DNA of 64,000 nt from Acheta domesticus (lineage: Eukaryota > Arthropoda > Insecta > Orthoptera > Gryllidae): contig JAHLJT010008446.1 of the NCBI GenBank assembly GCA_031308135.1, forward strand, positions 166,803,285-166,867,284, in the 5' to 3' direction. Positions 1-11,859 of this stretch are shown piece by piece. A model generated the notes under the pieces. The model worked only from the letters and a program-made list of their open reading frames with translations, did no database searches and was not told the DNA's origin. The position numbers and the translations under genes were made by a program. How positions within the stretch are numbered: position 1 is the stretch's first letter; each line of letters starts with the position of its first letter.

Positions 1-1222
1 AGAGTACTCTGATATTCATCACAGAATTTACAAGTGTCAGATGTTGGCACCTTGAATCCAATATTCAATTCTGTGCAAACAATTCTTCTGTACTTATCGG
101 CACTTATAGGGTTCACATTCATTCATTACACCATTTCACGTAATATCGATACATTTCTTCAATAGTAGGTACGCAGTTCAAGTAATTTTTTTATTAGTAT
201 TTCGGCTTCTGGAATAATGAGATTGATACTTACGAATAGAGTTTATGTGTTCATGTACAATTTTTATATCCTCTTCAGTATACTTTTAGGACGAATATTA
301 TGTCTGCCTCTACCATCAGATTTTACCATTCCAAACTTAGTCATCATCATTTGTACATTGTAGTCGATCTCGGCTATTTTGAAGACCATGAATGTCTAGA
401 AACTCATCCCTGCACAGATTTACTTCAACACTGTCTATCATAAAATGATAAATATAAGAGAAAGATCGCTTTGATTCATTCGCATGCTTTCTGTTCTTGG
501 GGTAACTTCACTTTGCCGGTTTCGTTTGAATGCTTCCAAATAAATACGCATTTGTGCGTCATAATTACCTTAGTTCCAAATGCGTTAAATATGTCAGATT
601 CTCATTTATAAGCTGTCGAAATCTAGCTCTGCAGCGATATGGTGTATTTAGGGAACATTCTTTGGTTTTTTGTCGCCGACATAAGGAGATCTCATTTTTT
701 TCATCTTTCGGTTTTGCTTTACGGGCTGGAAAGACGTTTTCCATATTTCATTCATCTTAGCTTGTGATATTTCTGCTTTTCGAGAAACAGAGGGTTGAAT
801 CTGAAAATATGACAACAATTTGTTGAGATATAATGTATTTTCTGTTAATTCATTACAGTGTTCTGCGAGGTATATTGTGGCCATGTGTTAGATATGGTCA
901 CTTGTTAGATATAAATGTATGCGCTGTTTAAATTACTACCTTGATACAATTATTAAAAGTAATTCTGAATGTAAATATATGTTGCTGTAGCATCCTAGGT
1001 AATAAATGAGGGACAAAATGTCCATCAAAAACCAGCTATGCTGCTATTTTTAAAAAGCTTAAAATACTCTCCAAATCATTCATATCGCTGCACATTGAAT
1101 CCTGGTCTTCTGAAGGTACATATCCTGAACAAGAATCCTCGTATGGTTCTTTACTGAAATCATCATCGCCGTGAAAATTTCGTTTTCTTTGAACTCATGT
1201 ATCTACAGGCTCCGCCATCTTG
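1..1222 (-). pseudogene. Relic of an uncharacterised multi-copy insect protein (probably TE-encoded), continuing past the window start
   Basis: Not an intact gene. Read on the minus strand, about 1222-1065 encodes an acidic segment beginning MAEPVDT and containing GDDDFSKEPYEDSCSGYVP. A good splice acceptor (TATTTTCAG) lies just before base 800. From 800 to 1 a Lys-rich piece (KMKKMRSPYVGDKKPKN) is followed, in shifting frames, by GNYDAQMRIYLEAF, GRGRHNIRPKS and, near the window edge, TSDTCKFCDEYQ with a CxxC pair. The order acidic N-terminus, basic stretch, central region, CxxC matches from memory a large family of unnamed proteins repeated in many insect genomes. Several frameshifts and stops (for example at 648-650) mark it as decayed. 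A second relic resembling the C-terminal part of the same family lies near 60 kb. Function of the family is unknown to me. Confidence 0.5.
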
Positions 1223-1903
1223 GATAAAGCGTGGCACAGCAGTTTTCTTTCAAAATGTTTCCTTCTATACACTGGGATAAATTACATTGGGAACATTAAT
1301 TTATAAGTTACACTGCCATCTTGAAATGAATATTTAAATAAAAAACCCAAATCTAGAGGCAGCTATGGAGCACCGAAATACACCAATATCTCAATTTCAT
1401 CAGAAATGTGACATAGCATCTTATTGCCCCAAGTTTTCAATTGAACTCGATTTATTTAAGCAGTGGAAAACCACTGAAGATGAGAAAATAAATCCAAGTC
1501 TAGTTAACATTTGAATATAATATTTATTATCTTGCGGAAAATTATTTCAGTCTATTCCTTCCAATATTCACTTAATACAAATTGATATCATTTTTAAGAA
1601 TTAGAACTGTTGTGTTCATTACATCAAATATTCATTTGGGTCATAAAAATAATTTTCTTTTTCAAATTCACAAGCTAGAATTAATGTAAAGTAGTGAAAT
1701 TCAGTCCACTGTCTCCCGACTTTCACCTCCATATACTAGCGAGACTGATAATGACGGCAAAGCCGTCGAAAGTCTCTTCATAAATCTAAGAAGACAAAAA
1801 TAATTTCATTGCTTCATCCTTGAATAATGCCATTGTGTATATAAACATATAATCATAGTGTATATATGATATATTATTTACAAATATGTATTAAATATAT
1901 TCT

Positions 1904-1947
<44 letters not shown>

Positions 1948-2399
1948 TGTGTGTGCGTGTGTGTGTGTGTTGGACAATCCTCAGTAAAATGTTTCCAGTA
2001 CATACTGAGAGGTGAAAATGGGTACTAACAGCACTGAAATTAGAAACGACACAAGAAAAGTGATTACAAATTGCACGATAAGTGCATATTTGTATGTAGT
2101 ATATCTGAACTTGTGAAAAGATCTCGTTCGACATGCGATCAATGATTGATCGGCAATTGTTCATAAGATAATGAGAAATCGACTCCAAACAGGAAGAACA
2201 AAAGTGTTCAGTGAAACAGATAAACGATTAATTATTCGGAACATTCAGATGAGCCCCAACATTAGAGTTGTGAAATTGGGAGGGAAATTGAGAACTACAT
2301 TATATACTTTCTCGCTTTATTTGTAACTGTCACTCAAAATTACAAGAAAATTATTCACATTTTCATAACATTATTTAAAAATATGATTTTGAAAAACAG
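1223..2399. other. AT-rich spacer
   Basis: No coding relic or repeat family was recognised here apart from the TG repeat listed separately. The 104-residue minus frame across it is mostly a translation of that repeat. Confidence 0.5.
1905..1971. repeat. (TG)n microsatellite
   Basis: About 66 bases of alternating T and G with two substitutions (an A and a C), in AT-rich sequence. Confidence 0.95.
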
Positions 2400-3560
2400 T
2401 TTTGTTAGAACTGGAGGTGCTACAATGTACAGTACATACATTCTCTAATTATTTCTAACATTTGCAATTATCGAAAATTCAAAGAATTCGAAGAAAATGA
2501 AACCTGTACCATTTTTTAACGCTCTTTGCTCTATCCGCGGAGACAATTGGAAGAAAACTTTGGAGTCTTTTTGATAAAATGTTTTTTTTTATAAATTGCC
2601 TTAATTTCAAGCAGCAATTTCGTGAAAAGTACTCGCCTTAAAAAAAGTGTTCATAAACATTTTTAAAAAGTCAGTTTTAGACCATGTTTTATTTAAGACA
2701 AAAATCTGTCTTCAGTTTTGTACTTTTGCAATATTCATTTTATGCAATTTTCGAAAACACAGAATTTGATGAAAACGGGACTAGCTTCAATATATTGCCA
2801 TCTTTTGATACATTCAAGGAGGAAATTGAAACAAAAAATTGAGTCGTTTTTGAGAAAATAATTGTTTAAAATTTGCCAGTACCTCACGCAAAATTGCTCA
2901 ACAACAACTGACATTGTCAAAAAATTTCACATGACCTTACTTCAAAGTCTTTGTTTGAACCAACAGATTTCATTAAGAAAAGAACTCTTATCTTTAGTAT
3001 TGCAGTTGTAGAAAGACGCTGAAGATTTTTTAACTTGTACAATTTTCGAAAAATCTGGGATTTTAACGAAAAATAGACCTGCCCTATTTTTATAAGCGTC
3101 CTTTACACTTCCCGAGAACAAAATTTAATAAAAATATCTAGAGTCATTTTTAATAAATTTTGAAAATGTTGTTTAGGCCTCATATAACGTACCTTTAAAA
3201 ATCAAAGTATCAAGTTTCAAACTCTCAGGACAGCGAGTTCGTCCAATTCGATTGGGGAATATACATTTCAGAGAAAATCGTCAAAACGGTTTAAGCGCTA
3301 GCGTTGACCACCGACATAGAGACAGGCCGTCCTTTTGCCGTAATCGAGTTTTGGTTGTCAAGGGCCCACAAAACATGGATTCATAGTACACAACGTGTTC
3401 AAAGAAATAATTTACTACATACAGGAACACGATTTATCTACTTGTTCGTAACCAAGACCTGGCAATAAGAGTTTTTGTGTAGAAAAATTGCCGATTTCCG
3501 TCGTACGGTTACAATTTTTTTCTTACGATGTAATGCAAGAAACTAAAAAGTGGTACTGAA
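2400..3560 (-). repeat. Family A element, copy 1 (minus orientation)
   Basis: Reading minus, the 5' part is at 3560-3350, the conserved block (AACCGTTTTGACGATTTTC, with CTAGCGCTTAAACCG) at 3265-3305, and the degenerate seed at 3310-3340. The 3' half is modular: the phrase TTTTCGAAAA recurs near 2472, 2753 and 3047, a spacing of 281-294 bp. The distal 3' motif GGTGCTACA is at 2416. No coding potential is visible. The family is defined only by comparison of copies inside this window. Confidence 0.75.
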
Positions 3561-3829
3561 TTAACAATTAGTACAGTGCACAATAATTGTAGGGAAAAAG
3601 GGCATCATGCCGCGAAAAAAATCTTAGTGAGTAAATAAAATTATATAAAACCACAGAATTTCGCACAAGCACCAAACCGACATGTTGCAAAACTTCAGAA
3701 AAAATGATCGGACTTTTGAATTCAGTCCTATTTTTAGACAAAACAAAAATCAATTTGTCTACTACTGACGTTTGTGCAACTTCAATGCGTAACTGGAACC
3801 TCAAAATCTTGGGTTTTACATTGAAACTT

Positions 3830-4256
3830 CGTGGCAGTATCGTGCTACTCTGTGTGTGAATGAGTGCCTCAAGAGAGGGTCGTCTGATTATAATCGAAGG
3901 TATGATAGAACACGAGGTGTGTGTTTACATCTTAAAGGAAAAACTCCAGGTTAATGAACTGGACATGGATCTTGGAAACAACGTGCTTCATCGCAAGAAT
4001 GACCCGAAACATTAAGCTTTCAATACTCAATTTTGGCTGCTCTACAGCATAAAAAAATGAATTCATAGACTTCCTCAATTCCCTGGCATCAACGTTATAG
4101 TGCTTCTGTGATCTATTCTTGGAATAAAATATAGAAAATACACTTTGACAAAAATAAGAGAACGAAGTTTAATTGACCCCACGTCAACGGAAGAGTTCGT
4201 GAAATCGATGCCGCCGAAGCTAATCAAAGCAAATGGAAAGCCTGCGTGGTATTAAG
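3830..4256 (+). pseudogene. Tc1-like transposase, C-terminal fragment
   Basis: The frame from 3880 reads RLIIIEGMIEHEVCVYILKE and runs on to VLHRKNDPKH, ending at a TAA. This corresponds to the second half of the DDE catalytic domain of Tc1/mariner transposases, including the conserved DPKH motif near 4002-4013. After frame changes, 4168-4254 reads TSTEEFVKSMPPKLIKANGK and ends W-Y-stop, matching the C-terminal helix and terminus of Tc1 proteins. The N-terminal DNA-binding half and first catalytic Asp are missing, and internal stops show it is dead. No terminal inverted repeat was found around it. Confidence 0.75.
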
Positions 4257-5289
4257 TGAGATAACATTTTTGTTACATATAAATGTGCGATGACTTTTTA
4301 AGTGTACAAAAATCTCATTTTCTTTTGTTTGCAAATATTATGTTTTTTAAAAATATTTTATGTGTTCGTAATTAGAGAGAATAAAACTAGGTTTTCTCTA
4401 GTCTTAATTCTTTATCTATATATTTCTCTAATACCTCTTCATATTCTATAGATGCTTTTGCCAGTTACCTAGGCGAGCTATAAGTCTGTGCGAGAACTTG
4501 CGACGATAGAACTATCTTGCGAGAACTAGTCACGATAGAACTGCTACAAATTCCTCACATTTGCATCGATATCTGCACACGATGAAGCTCTCTTTTCTTC
4601 TCAATATCCTAATTAATTGTGTAAACAAAGCATGATACATTTATTTCCCACATATACATTTTCCATTATTATTTCTTACCCTGGTGATTTGCTCAGAGGC
4701 AACAAAATGACAATACAAGTGAGAACTTCATGTATTGGATAACAATAGAATAACTTAACTTAAAGTTATTCTATTGTTTACTTAAATTACTTACATTTAA
4801 CTTTACTACTTTTCTTACATTTAACTTTACTTAAAGTTATTCTATTGTTATCCAATACATGAAGTTCTCCAGCATTCACAAATAAGTTTATCACCAAGCC
4901 AAGTTAAAGTTAATGTCTTGGATTAACATTGCAAACGTTATTCAAAATGTACGTGTACTGCACTGTACAGATAGTGCATTTAATTAATTTATTTATTCAA
5001 GTCAAAAACAGTTAAACACTGTGTGTGACGTACTATGCCAAAAAGTGTGTTACATTCACGTGTATAAATAACCTTTGCAAAGTTAAAATGAAATGATCAC
5101 CAAAAATGAAATTTGGGTAACTTATGAATCAGCCATTTATTGAGAACGTAAGAATGTTTTTAAATGTTCTTTCCCGGGTAATTTGTAGCATGGACGTCTT
5201 TGAAATGCAAGTGATCTCAGTTCTACTTAAGAAGTTCAGATGCTAATTGTTTTGGTTTTCCTGATGCATTCTGTTTCTAGGAGGATCCA
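4257..5289. other. AT-rich spacer around a foldback
   Basis: Apart from the inverted repeat at 4721-4869 there is only unannotated AT-rich DNA. An imperfect short duplication of a GCGAGAACT..ACGATAGAACT phrase occurs at about 4490-4545. Confidence 0.5.
4721..4869. repeat. Foldback with perfect 36-bp arms
   Basis: Bases 4721-4756 are the exact reverse complement of 4834-4869 (arms begin GAGAACTTCATGTATTGG). The 77-bp loop contains partial duplicates of the same material (AGTTATTCTATTGTT at 4764 and TTACATTTAACTTTAC twice). It would form a strong hairpin. Origin could be a tiny foldback transposon or a local inverted duplication; no target duplication was identified. Confidence 0.9.
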
Positions 5290-6640
5290 CGCACCAATAT
5301 CCTGATGAATATTGCCGAAAGCATCGAAAAGATGCCGTGCCGCGTGGTCCTTGAGCGTCGCGTCTCGAAATGGAGGGTGGCGCGGAAAGGGAAGCGGGGC
5401 CGGGGCCGGGCCGGGCCGGGCCGGGTGGGAGCCGGGCCGCCAAGGCAGGGCGTCGCGGCGGCTGGGACGGTCAGTCCTGCATCTGGCACTCTTCTCTGTG
5501 CAGGTCACCATGCAGATGACGCCTCCCCTTCGCCGCACCTCGTTCTTTCTTGCCTTCACTTCTCCCTGCTGCAGCTCCCCCTCTGAATGCCAAACCCAGA
5601 ACACCCCCCTCCCTCCCCTCCCCCCTCCCCCCTAACTCTCGTTTCAGTCTTCTTCAGTAGTCTATACCATTGCCACCTTCCCCTCGCGCCGCCTGCTCGC
5701 CCCCCGTCGCGTTGTGTCCGCGCCACCCTACGCGCTCTTTTAACTATCTTCCCCCTCCAGTAATTCCCCTCACCCCCTCCGGAGTATACTTTTTTCTTTT
5801 ACCTCCTTCCTCATTTTTTCCTCTCTCCTGACCCCTCTCTCGGGGCACTGCTGTCGCTGTCTCTTGCCTCTCCGTCCTACATCTTCTTTCTCTCGCTCGT
5901 ATACTCCACGCCACCCCGTCATTGCTCCGTCACTTGTAAGTATGCCTTTAGCTCCAGCTCATGTGAAAGAGAGCACGAGAGCGAAGAGAAAGAGAAAGAA
6001 AGAAGTGAGAGACACCTCCTTGAAAACTCCCACCTCTTCGCATAAGCAACCACTTTCCCCTCTTTTCCTTTTTTTCTTCCCCTCCACGGCTCCCTTCCCC
6101 TGCCCCCTCCAGCAGCACGGCGCTCCCGCCTGGCTCGCGATTGATTATAAAGTGTATGCAGGGCAGGCAGTCCGCGGCCGGCCGCCGCTGCGAGCGCATC
6201 CTGGCATGTGAGCAATGGCAAAAAAGGAAGACACAAGTGAACCGAAAGTGAACTTTTTTGGAGAAAAAAGTTTTGAAAAATAACTACACTCATAACTAAC
6301 AAGAATACAGGTGCGACTGTAGTATACTGAATGGATTCTTTCTACCTGAAGGCTGCTTCAAATTTCAATATGCAATAGTAACAGTGATTTTCGTTTTCAA
6401 GAAAGTTGGTTGCAAAAGTGTAACTGCGGTGTGTGACACGGTGCTGGTGCGAGTGCTTTTTCTCTAGTTGTGATTATCTTACAGGGAATATGACAAATTG
6501 CACTACTTTACATGGAAGCATTCGAACGGAACAGAAGGATATTGTGCTGTCCTGGAAATTGCAAATTAACTGTTCGAGTTTCTCGGTGATTTCAAGACAA
6601 AGGAGCGCGGACGTGAGGCGATGCAAGCAGGTACCGGCAC
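5290..6640. promoter_or_regulatory. CpG-rich and pyrimidine-rich block, candidate CpG island or promoter
   Basis: 5300-5475 is CpG-rich and contains a run of GGGCC repeats (5398-5425). 5560-6110 is strongly pyrimidine-biased on the plus strand with C-runs at 5605-5632 that could form a G-quadruplex on the other strand. 6115-6200 is CpG-rich again, with TATAAAG at 6146. A 22-codon frame starts at 6216 (MAKKEDTSEPK), and a GCAG-GTACCG donor-like site lies at about 6630. The arrangement could be a promoter with a mostly non-coding first exon, but no conserved protein supports this. The longer frames here overlap on both strands and reflect composition. Confidence 0.25.
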
Positions 6641-7019
6641 ATCTTTGTTTTGTGTTTAGTGCTCACGTGCTTATCAGTTTACCAATCCACGCGCATCTAT
6701 GTGCCTAGTTGTGAAGTGTTGTTATCGGATTTTGTTGACGGATCGTTACAATCAGTGATTTTTTGTTGTAATTTGCCTCGTGTGTTGAACGTTTGCAATG
6801 TACTAACATAGTTTGGCGTCTTAGCTTGAATCTGTAATGAAATTTAGGAAAGCAAGCCAAGAGGACGCTACGGTTTGTGTAGATATATGCAACTGATGCA
6901 CTATTCGTGTATGGTAGTAAAATACCGCATTTATTTATATAAACTTGCAAACCGGGGCTCCCGTAAAATATAGTGGCACGGGTCCCAAACAAGTCGCCGG
7001 TCGTGTATGTGTGAATGTA
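6641..7019. other. Unannotated spacer
   Basis: Nothing recognised between the CpG-rich block and the tetranucleotide array. Confidence 0.5.
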
Positions 7020-7445
7020 TGAAAGAATAAATGAATAAATCTATGAATGAATAAATGTATGTATGTATGTATGTATGAATAAATGAATGTATGTGTGAAT
7101 GAATAAATGTATGTATTTATGCATGCTGTTTGTTTGTATTTATGCATGCATGTTTGTATGTATTTATGCATGCATGTTTGTTTGTATGCATGTTTGTATG
7201 TATGTATGCATGCATTTTTGTTTGTATGCATGCATGCATGTATGTATGTATGCATGCATGTTTGTATGTATGTATGCATGTTTGTATGGATGTATGCATG
7301 TATGTTTGTATGTATGTATGTATGTATGCATGCATGCTTGTATGTATGTATGTATACATGCTTGCTTGTATGTATATATGTATGTATGTATGGATTAATT
7401 TATATATGCATGTTTGCGTATATGTGTGCGTGATGTATGTATGTG
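7020..7445. repeat. ATGT/ATGC/TTTG tetranucleotide array
   Basis: About 425 bp built of ATGT, ATGC, TTTG and GAAT tetramers, opening with ATGAAT-rich variants and grading into TATG and TGCA. Long frames rich in Met, Cys, Tyr and Val (or His, Thr and Tyr on the other strand) are artefacts of the array. The flanks do not match family A. Confidence 0.95.
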
Positions 7446-8235
7446 TGTTTATTCGTCTAATATTTTTGTTAATTTATGTATTATATATTAAAATTTATAT
7501 ATAATATATAATTAAATTGCATAAGGCGTCGCAAGGGATGGATTTATGATACGCATATTATTCCACAAATTACAAGCTACTTTTGACAATTTTAAATTGA
7601 TATCGGAAAAATCGGGGAGTGTGACTTGGATATAGTTCGTCAAATCATGTTTTTACCCACAGATCAGCAGTACGGTTAATTCAATGCAGTTAATAGTACT
7701 ATTATTTGTTAGTAATGTATTTTACTTACAAGAGTAGAAACCATTTTGAACATTATTTTTTAAAATTTCATTCTATTTTAGTTTCTCATTTCAGAAGACT
7801 TTTCTGTTATATTTATTGACTTGAATAATTCTGTAGCTTATTCTTTGTTAACCTTTTTATGAATCCGTGGACAGTGAGGATTATCATATTATGAATTACA
7901 TTAAAGTTATGTATTCAGACAGAAAATGTGAATGTGTACTTTCTAGGTACAGGTTTATAGTTGTAGTGTACACGACCAATATTTTGAGCAATTAGTGGCA
8001 GAAATATATTTGTGAATTTTATCAGGAAATTGTGCTTATAATGCCTGAATTGTTCGTTTCGAACAATCTTTCTCCATCTCAGTAGTGATCCACTCGCTTG
8101 GAGGTGCAAGTGAATTTGAAATCAGAAGATCGCTGTTTTATTTTACGCATGAAACCAAGTAATGTTTCTTCACTTTTAGTGCAAAGTAATAGATTCCATT
8201 CATCCAAAACCTTTCAGTAAGAAATGAAAGCAATA
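7446..8235. other. AT-rich spacer
   Basis: No repeat or coding relic recognised. Confidence 0.5.
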
Positions 8236-8500
8236 GCAAATGTTTCGGGCGTCCCGCCGCGCACAACGTAGGTTCCCGGCCGGGATCCCGGCGCGGCCTG
8301 GCGCGGCGGATGGAAGCGGCCCCGGCGCCCCGAGCGGCAGCGGAGCGACCGCGCGGCCGAGGCGCGGGGCCCGTCGCCCGCCGCCCGCCGCTCGCCGCCC
8401 GCCGCCCGCCGCCCGGTGCCCAAAGCCCGGCGCCCGGCGCCCGCCACCCGCCGCCCGCCGCCCGCCGCCCCACGCAACGCCGACGAGCCTTTCAAGCTAG
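8236..8500. repeat. GC-rich low-complexity block (GCC/CGCCCG repeats)
   Basis: An abrupt island of about 250 bp in AT-rich DNA. Its core (8375-8475) is short repeats of CGCCCGCCG with GCCCGGCG variants. Ala-, Arg-, Pro-rich frames are open on both strands only because stop codons are rare in such composition. Confidence 0.85.
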
Positions 8501-10003
8501 GAATCAACAAGCGAACTGGTTCAATGAAACATTCACACCTTTCCACTAGATAATCATACAAAAATACCTTTTCTGTTTCTTCGATAATTATTACGTCGCA
8601 CTCATTTAATGGCACAAGATTTCTTTTGGAAGCTGTATTATAAATTGATATCACAGCTTCAAAACAAGCTTATTTTTTCCTTTTTTTAGTTTCCTCTTCC
8701 ATAAGCCAATAATTTGCCATAACTATGCCAAGCGAATGAACATTGTAAAATAATCTCCCTTCATAAACATTGACCAGTAGGAGGCAAATATAATTTAATA
8801 ATAAGTTATAATAATGTACGTGTGTATTGTATTTTGCAGATTGTCAAAATTTCATGCAGTATTCAAACAAAACAAAATGTAGTTTATCCCTATGTACCAC
8901 GCACGTCCATAGGTTTCCGTCTCCAAGAATTTTGCAAAAACCAAAATTCTGTGCGATGACTTAAAAGCAGATATGGGTCAATAAGAGACAGAGAGACCTT
9001 TATAGGGATGCAAATTTCATTGTCGCCCAAAAATTGAATTGAATTTCTGTGTATGACATTAGATTATGAATAATGTAATAATTTTTGCATGATAATGAAA
9101 AGTCTAAGTACAGTGTATTGAGAAAATATCACATTAGATTTCATAAGTCGATATGATTGAGACTCACTTTATGGTGGAGCAGAATTAAGGCGAGCATACA
9201 ACGAAAAACGTGCCAGCTAATGCATTTAGAAAGAAAGAAAATACACCAACATCAGCTCTCGATCAGTGATCAGCGCAATTATGCTACATTTTTGATTTTT
9301 CTTTCATATAATTCACCATTTCCATTCCTTCATTGCCTGAAAAATTATAAAGAGAATGAATGGAGTTCAAAATGGCAGTAATCAAGAGCTAATATCGAAT
9401 GTTGCATTCACTCAAACGTAGACGTGTTAACAAAGTAATCTACAACTTTTTCATTCTGTTATTTGTATTACGAACGGAATTGTTGTATCAAACAAACAAT
9501 TAAGTTGGTGTTGCAAACTACATTAAATTATTTTGTTGAAGCCTTTTGCAGTTCTTAGAACTTCTTAATTAAATTTCTGTTGCATTCGCCTGATTTATTC
9601 TGTTTATGTAGGAATTGTTTCTTATTGTATTGCATTAATGGTAAAACATGAAATATTGCTAATAACAGGAAAATCTTTGTTGGTAAATTCATCAATTGAC
9701 TTGTAGATAAAAGAATTGAATCATTGAATTTTATCGTTCGTAGATACAAACATTTGAGACGTGGACGGTGTAACTGTTAGCGTTTCGAACTGTTGTACCT
9801 AAGTTCGCGGTTTCAAACAAGATCGCAGCCGTGTATTTCTTGAAGGGCGAAATAATCCTTCGTACGCCTTCCTTAGGAAAAGTAAAGCCGGCTGCCCCAC
9901 GTTAGTAGATTTACTGCGTGTAAAAAATGAAGCATCTGAGCTACATTCAAATCGCCTGTTTCGTCGCCCAAGTAATACGTTCTTTCTCCGCTAGTTCCTG
10001 AAA
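8501..10003. other. AT-rich spacer
   Basis: No coding relic or repeat family recognised; the 74-residue plus frame at 9157-9381 has no family resemblance. Confidence 0.5.
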
Positions 10004-10131
10004 GGAGCAAAGCGAAATTTGCGTTCTCAGACGGTTTATATTTGTGTGTGTGTGTATGTATGTATGTTTGTATTGAATTGATGCCATGAGGCCTGCACTT
10101 CCGTCTGACCATGCAAATTTCGCTTTGCTCC
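10004..10131. repeat. Foldback MITE-like element with a microsatellite in its loop
   Basis: Arms 10004-10034 (GGAGCAAAGCGAAATTTGCG onward) and 10101-10131 are near-perfect reverse complements. The loop carries a short TG then TATG repeat (10041-10070). Likely a small non-autonomous element. Target-site duplication not identified. Confidence 0.85.
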
Positions 10132-11389
10132 TACAATGTGCCTATATATATTGATGCAGTGTCCATGCATTATTACCCTACGAAATATTTCGAATGACAT
10201 TTGTTTTCCACACAGAGAATTTGAAAAAATTATATAAAGATTTACTGTCATGACCTTAGAATCTGTTGCTACAAATGTTTTCAATTTATGGCCATAAGAG
10301 ACAGTAAGATACGACACGAAAAGAGGACAGTACTGCTCCAACCGTAATGTGTTCTTTAGTTTACCTTATTTTATCCGTAGAAATTCAATTTTATTGTATT
10401 TATTCAATAAGTATAATTGGTGTTGACAACAATGCAATCCCAGTACTATTCTTTGAGCAAATTGTATGTAGTCGTTGATAGAGAAAACCGCAAAAAGGCA
10501 AAGAATTAGGGCGGTCTCGAATTTTTCGATGCAGCGTCCTGGAAATGTGGACATGCAACTACCTGGGTTTATGAAATTACGTCTGGGAAACGATTGCGCG
10601 TCTTACCACGCAAGCGAATGTGCAGGTAACAACTAACTGTGTACAGTATTTGTAGTTAAAATCGCTACGTTTATATATTTGTTTCGCCAGTCAGGAAGAA
10701 CGTCACTAGTTTCTTCTCATAAGGATTATGTGTGAGTAAAAAATGAATTAATGATTATGGAATATATTGAATAACCTTCAATTCATGAATATCAGACCCT
10801 TGCATTTTTAGATTCAAGATTTCGGAAAATTAAGGTGTTCGATGAAAATATCGATACCCGAAGTTCAAAAGGTCGTACGTCACAATTAACATTTAAGAAA
10901 AGAAAAAAAACTGATTTTAACAAAACCATACATTTTGATATTAGTTATAACGTGTACATGAGCTGATGACAAGGCAGTTTGGACACGATAAAGACCATTA
11001 AATCCTAGATATGGTGCATGACAAAAAGTGTAAAATTTGAATATAGGCCCTTTTGAACTTAGATGATGAAATTGTGACGTTTGTTATTGGGTTGCACAAT
11101 CCCTATTTTTATTAGGGTTGGTGACCATTTTCGTTTAAAAATATTTGTTCTCCATTAAAAACGAATTCCAATATTTTAACGATAAATAATATATTTTTCG
11201 AATAAATCACATCAATTTTAATTAACAATCAGTTTATTCTTAAGAGAATAGGTCGGAAATTGAAGGATATCAATTTCTAGCAAGTTCGTTCCGAAAATGT
11301 CTTAGAGAATCGGCAAGTTCGTTATGCACATCTTGTAATTTGAAAGACGTAACAGGGATATATCATTATATTCTAAAGAGTGACAAAAG
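10132..11389. other. AT-rich spacer
   Basis: No feature recognised before the abrupt GC transition near 11390. Confidence 0.5.
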
Positions 11390-11859
11390 CAACGGCAGGC
11401 AGAGCAAGGCGGCGCGATGCCAGCTCCGGCGGCCCCGTCGATCCGGACGGCGGAGGCTGCGAGCGGCAGCTCGGCCGCCGCGGGTCCGCTGCATGCGTTG
11501 GTGTGAAAAGTCGCGAGCGCGGCGGGCGCGGCGGCCCGCGCCACGAGAAGCGTGAGGAAGCGGCAGCGCTGGGCCGGATGCGCGGCCACGTTCGGAGGGC
11601 GCGCCGCCGGCGCCGCCGGGCTTCGCCGGGCGCCGGGGCGGCGGCGGCTCGGCGCCCGGGCAGGCGGCGGCTCGGAAGCCGGGCGCGCGGCGGCGCGGGC
11701 GCCCGCGCTCGCAGGGCCTCGCGCCCAGGGGCGCGGCGCGGCGGCAGGGGCGCGGCGGCCGGGAGGCCGCGGAACAAGCGGCTCGGCGCCCGGGGGCGCG
11801 GCGGCAGGCGTGGCGGCAGGCGCGCGGGACGACATGGCTGGGATCCCGGGCAAGCGGGG
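11390..11859. repeat. GC-rich block leading into the 25-bp minisatellite
   Basis: Very CpG-rich with irregular GGCGGCGGCTCGGCGCCCGG motifs that foreshadow the unit of the adjacent array. Overlapping frames on both strands are compositional. Confidence 0.7.
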
